The notes below the pieces were generated by a model. That model saw only the letters and a program-made list of their open reading frames with translations, did not search any database and had not been told where the DNA came from. Below, one piece after another: positions 59,351 to 64,000 of a stretch of 64,000 nucleotides of DNA. The stretch spans positions 44,431,561-44,495,560 of the forward strand of contig NC_088775.1 of assembly GCF_954871325.1 (NCBI RefSeq), read 5' to 3'. The translations under genes were made by a program, and so were the position numbers. The stretch's first letter is position 1. The number at the start of each line of letters is the position of its first letter. The DNA is from Gordionus sp. m RMFG-2023. Its lineage: Eukaryota > Nematomorpha > Gordioida > Chordodea > Parachordodidae.

Positions 59351-60099
59351 TGACTTTATTTTCTTCAAAATATTTGAAATTCCCTATAAAAAATGGAAAT
59401 TTATCAAATATATATTTTTTTAAAGAATAATTTCGCGAAAGCATATCAAACTATATTTTTAAAAGTTTCCGTGTAGTGATCCCTCTCTAAGCATCATTAT
59501 TTAGTGGCCAACTTTTGATGTATTATTAAACTTTTCTTGCAAGATAAATTGAAATTAAAAGGTACGATTTTGCTCTATTTTTATTATTTGCCAACATTAT
59601 AAAATGATAAAATTATTCATAACAGATTTAAAGTTTAATTTTTTAAAAAATTTATGCCTGTTTGGACAAAATCTTGAAAAACATAGAATTGCAAAATAAA
59701 TATTATATATTAGAAGCGTATTTTGGCGAGATTATTATTTTTTTAATTAAAGATAAACACCAATTTTCAAAGCAATAAATATTATTTAAGCCTATGAGAT
59801 TGATTTATTACCATAATAAGGTACAAAAATATCCCGTGTCTATGAAAGAGTAATTCGTTTTTAAATCTTTAGAGTTATAAATAAATATATTGTTATGTTT
59901 ATTATATATATTTTTTAATTATTACCTCATCCCATACCACCATTAACAAGAATTTTTAAAGAAATTGTTTCCATGTATTATATTTCCAAAATATTCAATT
60001 GGTGGAATTTTTTACTTTATTTTTTCATTTAATATTAGTCTTTTTTAATTATTACAATTATATCTAAATAAATATGTTGGAGAAGGTTTTTAGCACGCC
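59351..60099. other. SGT1 3' flank, nothing else recognised
   Basis: AT-rich sequence containing the presumed 3' UTR. No further gene recognised. Confidence 0.45.
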
Positions 60100-60295
60100 A
60101 TTCCATACTACGGGCGGACATGGGCGAGCAAGTTAAATTTAAAAAATTTACATGGGTGGTGGCTGCTATAACTAATAAATAATAATTTATTTTGCAGGTG
60201 TGTTGATTAAAAAAATTTTAACTGGGGGAGGGGTGAGTAATTTAAAAACTATGAACGAGCGAGCCGGTTAAAACCCCGCCCATTGCAGGCCTCTA
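60100..60295. mobile_element. Truncated GGGCGGG-type MITE
   Basis: The right end reads CCCCGCCCATTGCAGGCCTCTA, matching the right end of the MITE at 50774-51621. GGGCGGACATGGGCGAG lies inside. The left terminus was not found, so this is a partial copy. Confidence 0.55.
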
Positions 60296-60360
60296 ATCAC
60301 CACTTCTGATGTTAGTATTTGTATTTTTTTTAAAAAAATTCGGCGAACAATATAATCTTA

Positions 60361-60653
60361 GACATACATGCTAAGATCAAAATTTTGGACTGGCCCGGAT
60401 TAAAAAAAAATATTTTCAAGCTCGACTCATCCCATATTTTTTGATCTTTTCATGCCTAGTCTATTTTTGATTATTTTACGGCCTGGCACTAAATTTTTGT
60501 TACTTGAAACATTATTAAAGTTTTAGATAGTTATTGAGAATATGAGCACACGATGAAATCTAAACCTTTTTTATATCATTTTCCAATTAATTAATGGATA
60601 TAATTTTTAATTTTATTTTTTTAAAATTTATCCTGACCTGCTAATCTCTAATT
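60361..60653. mobile_element. Possible decayed GGCCC MITE
   Basis: The right end CCTGCTAATCTCTA resembles an inverted TAGAGATCTGCA terminus, and GGCCCGG occurs near the left end. Termini are decayed and no target duplication was found. Confidence 0.35.
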
Positions 60654-61579
60654 AGAATTATTACCATAACCAGTTTCATATATAAAAAAATATTTTAATT
60701 ACCATTTGATAAAAAGGAACAATTCAAAATTAACCTTTCTAATATATTATTTATTTTATAATCTGGAATCACCCCATTAAGTTTAAAAGGCCAACTTAGA
60801 AATCAAAATGTTTATTTAATTAATTTCGTCTGGAGTTGAACTAATAAGTATTTTAAAGTATATCGAATAAAAGTTTAAACCCTCCTATATCACCTATGAG
60901 GTTTTATTTCATAATATAATTTTTTTTATCAGGACTAAAAAGTAGAAAGTTTTAGGATCGGGGTACATGGATTATTTATATCAATAAATACAACATAATA
61001 TATTTTATCCAATTTTTCCCTATGTGGTTCCCTCCTTATGGTCTATGTTGTAATATATATGGATAAATGATTTTAAGTAGATAAAACATGTATAATATGA
61101 TATTATAGTTTTTTTTATATATTATTTATGATATGCATATTTCTGAATCTATATTTGCAATATGTTTGACTATGTACAATAAGACTTATTCTTGGTCCAA
61201 TATAATGTATGATTTAGTAGGTTAATATGATATTTTATATCGGAAGTATGTTTTTAAATGTCCAATGAGAATGATTTTAAATTGAAATTTTTAAAATAAA
61301 ATATGTGATTATCATTTCATAAGTCTATATTAAAAATATAATTAAACATTATTTAACGAATAAAAGGGTATGGGGGGGGGGGGGTTGAAGCCCCTAAAAT
61401 GTGACCGCTAGAAAAATTGACCACGAGGCTGCAATATCGCCAATTCTCCCCTTAATCTAAGGGTTTATTGACTTATATAGATGCCTAGAAATTAAGTATT
61501 AAAAATGTAAACCAATTTTTAACTGATTATTGATGGAAAAGAATTGAGTTATAACAAAGATAAAATGGAAAGAAGTCCA
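60654..61579. other. Intergenic, nothing recognised
   Basis: AT-rich, with a 13-base G run near 61372. No gene recognised. Confidence 0.45.
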
Positions 61580-64000
61580 AACTAGAGCTCTATTTGAAGA
61601 AAATATGTTAAAATAAATATTAAAAACATGTTTAAATAAAAATTTAGTGAAGATGTACCACAGAAAAGTGACAATTGTCATAATCGTTATTTTTAAAGTT
61701 TTTTGAATTTTTTTGACGAAAATATGTTAAAATAAGTATTAATAACATGTGTAAATATAAATTTAGTGATGTACCAATGAAAAGTGACATTTGTCATAAT
61801 CGTTATTTTTAAAGTTTTTTGATGAAAATATGTTAAAATAAGTATTGATAACATGTTTAAATAAAATTTAGTGAAGATGTACCATAGAAAATTGACATTG
61901 TCTTGAATTTTTTGACGAAAATATGTTAAAATAAGTATTAATAACATGTGTAAATATAAATTTAATGAAGACAATGAAAAGTGACAATTGTCATAATCCT
62001 TATTTTTAAAATTTTTTTGACGAAAATATTTTAAATAAGTATATATAACATGTTTAAATAAAAATTTAGTGAAGATGTACTCTAGATAAGCGACAATTGT
62101 CATAATCATTATTTTTTGATTTTTGTTGACGAAAATATGTTAAAATAAATAATAACATGTTTAAATAAAAATTTAGTGAAGATGTACTATAGAAAAGTGA
62201 CAATTGTCATAATCGTTATTTTTAAAATTTCTTTGATGTAAATGGGTAAAAATATAGGTTGTAAAATTAAAATTGCCTGAGTATATGCCATAGAAAAACA
62301 TATGGTAATAATAGATTCTTCCCCAAAAACAGGAGCAAATTGGCATTTTATTACATTTGTTCATCGGGTCAGAAATTAATATGCAAAATTTTTATCATAA
62401 TATCTAATCCTAAGTTAGAAATTATTATTTTTTTACCAATTTTCACCAGACAATCTTGTTTAAAATTTGGGTAAACTTTTTTTTCTATTTTAAAACCAAT
62501 ATCGATGCAAGTTAACTATTTTCGTCAAAAAAAATCAAAAAACTTTAAAAATAATGATTATGACAATTATCGCTTATCTAGAGTATATCTTCACTAAATT
62601 TTTATTTAAACATGTTATCAATACTTATTTTAAAATATCTTTGTCAATAAAATTCAAAAAACTTTAAAAATAACGATTATGACAATTGTCACTTTTCATT
62701 GGTACATCTTCACTAAATTTATATTTACACATGTTATTAATACATATTTTAACATATTTTCGTCAAAAAAATTCAAAAAACTTTAAAAATACCGATTATG
62801 ACAATTGTCACTTTTCTATGGTACATCTTCACTGAATTTTTATTTAAACATGTTTTTAATATTTATTTTAACATTTTCTTCAAAAAAACTTTAAAAATAA
62901 CAATTATGACAAATGTCACTTTTCATTGGTACATCTTCACTAAATTTATATTTACACATGTTATTAATACTTATTTTAACATATTTTCGTCAAAAAAATT
63001 CAAAAAACTTTAAAAATAGCGATTATGACAATTGTCACTTTTCATTGGTACATCTTCACTAAATTTATATTTACACATGTTATTAATACTTATTTTAACA
63101 TATTTTCGTCAAAAAAATTCAAAAAACTTTAAAAATAACGATTATGACAATTGTCACTTTTCTATGGTACATCTTCACTAAATTTTTATTTAAACATGTT
63201 TTTAATATTTATTTTAACATATTTTCTTCAAAAAAATTCAAAAAACTTTAAAATTAACGATTATGACAAATGCCACTTTTCATTGGTACATCTTCACTAA
63301 ATTTATGTTTACACATGTTATTAATACTTATTTTAACATATTTTCGTCAAAAAACTTTAAAAATAGCGATTATGACAATTGTCACTTTTCATTGGTACAT
63401 CTTCACTAAATTTATATTTACACATGTTATTAATACTTATTTTAACAAATTTTCGTCAAAAAAATTCAAAAAACTTTAAAATTAACCATTATGACAATTG
63501 TCACTTTTCATTGGTACATCTTCACTAAATTTATATTTACACATGTTATTAATTCTTATTTTAACATATTTTCGTCAAAAAAATTCGAAAAACTTTAAAA
63601 ATAACGATTATGACAATTGTCACTTTTCATTGGTACATCTTCACTAAATTTGTATTTACACATGTTATTAATACTTATTTTAACATATTTTCGTCAAAAA
63701 ATTCAAAAAACTTTATAAATAACGATTATGACAAATATCAATTTTCTATGGTACATCTTCACTAATAAATTTTTATTTAAACATGTTTTTAATATTTATT
63801 TTAACATATTTTCGTCAAAAAACTTTAAAAATAGCGATTATGACAATTGTCACTTTTCATTGGTACATCTTCACTAAATTTATATTTACACATGTTATTA
63901 ATACTTATTTTAACATATTTTCGTCAAAAAAATTCAAAAAACTTTAAAAATAACGATTATGACAATTGTCACTTTTCTATGGTACATCTTCACTAAATTT
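61580..64000. repeat. Foldback of ~118-bp tandem repeats, cut by the window end
   Basis: About six units lie in one orientation (61580-62230) and about thirteen in the other (62515-64000), around a ~280-bp unique centre. The unit carries GATTATGACAATTGTCAC, GGTACATCTTCACTAAATTT and TTTTAACATATTTTCGTCAA. Two unit types alternate (CATTGGTAC with TTACACATGTTATTAATAC, and CTATGGTAC with TTAAACATGTTTTTAATAT), giving a higher-order pattern. Open frames across it are repeat shadows. The far end is outside the window. Confidence 0.9.

Noticed and set aside
61499-63479. ORFs with repeated hydrophobic peptide blocks as a repeat protein
   Set aside because: The period equals the 118-bp DNA unit, which is not a multiple of three, so frames change from unit to unit. 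They are chance frames in a satellite.
1-64000. tRNA or rRNA genes
   Set aside because: No cloverleaf with paired A and B boxes and no rRNA core sequence was recognised. The only B-box-like motif is in the foldback at 28493-29917.

Overview
This window looks like repeat-choked DNA from an AT-rich invertebrate animal nucleus (GC roughly a quarter or less, judged by eye). The animal call rests on one host gene that I could assemble exon by exon: a complete SGT1 (SUGT1-type CS plus SGS domain co-chaperone) gene on the + strand, 34523 to 59350. It has seven exons, a predicted protein of about 193 residues with no TPR domain, and four very short introns (40-46 nt) plus one of 124 nt. Its C-terminal block closely resembles animal SGT1 from memory. 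The short introns recur inside hAT transposase genes here (41-47 nt), so they seem to be a property of this genome. I cannot name the species; a small-intron, AT-rich invertebrate lineage would fit, and a fungus is less likely.

Almost everything else is transposable-element DNA, mostly hAT-type with 8-bp target-site duplications (TSDs) that I could read directly. Layout: 0.25-4 kb, a foldback MITE, a GGCCC-rich MITE and a minisatellite. 4.28-9.18 kb, one hAT inserted inside another of the same family, both with TSDs, in a degenerate minisatellite. 9.2-12.2 kb, sparse DNA with one possible minus-strand exon. 12.2-19.0 kb, a 6.8-kb foldback whose arms are tandem ~300-bp repeats. 20.2-24.7 kb, a second foldback with tandem arms, carrying a MITE. 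24.8-26.6 kb, a hAT-like element. 26.9-34.1 kb, a third copy of the first hAT family, split by a Helitron-like element that itself carries nested repeats.

34.5-59.35 kb is the SGT1 gene. Its fifth intron (17.4 kb) holds a TIR element with remnants of an uncharacterised transposon protein, a hAT with a DUF659-like transposase, a LINE fragment, and a 7.2-kb inverted-repeat element containing a hAT that in turn contains a MITE and a second hAT. Its sixth intron (6.6 kb) is almost wholly one hAT element, which contains a tandem-arm foldback and another hAT. 61.6-64 kb is a further foldback with tandem arms, cut by the window end.

The most unusual theme is the class of giant foldback elements whose inverted arms are satellite-like tandem arrays (12.2-19.0, 20.2-24.7, 53.0-55.2 and 61.6-64 kb). 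At least the first is flanked by a probable 8-bp TSD, which suggests mobilisation as a unit, perhaps by hAT transposases.
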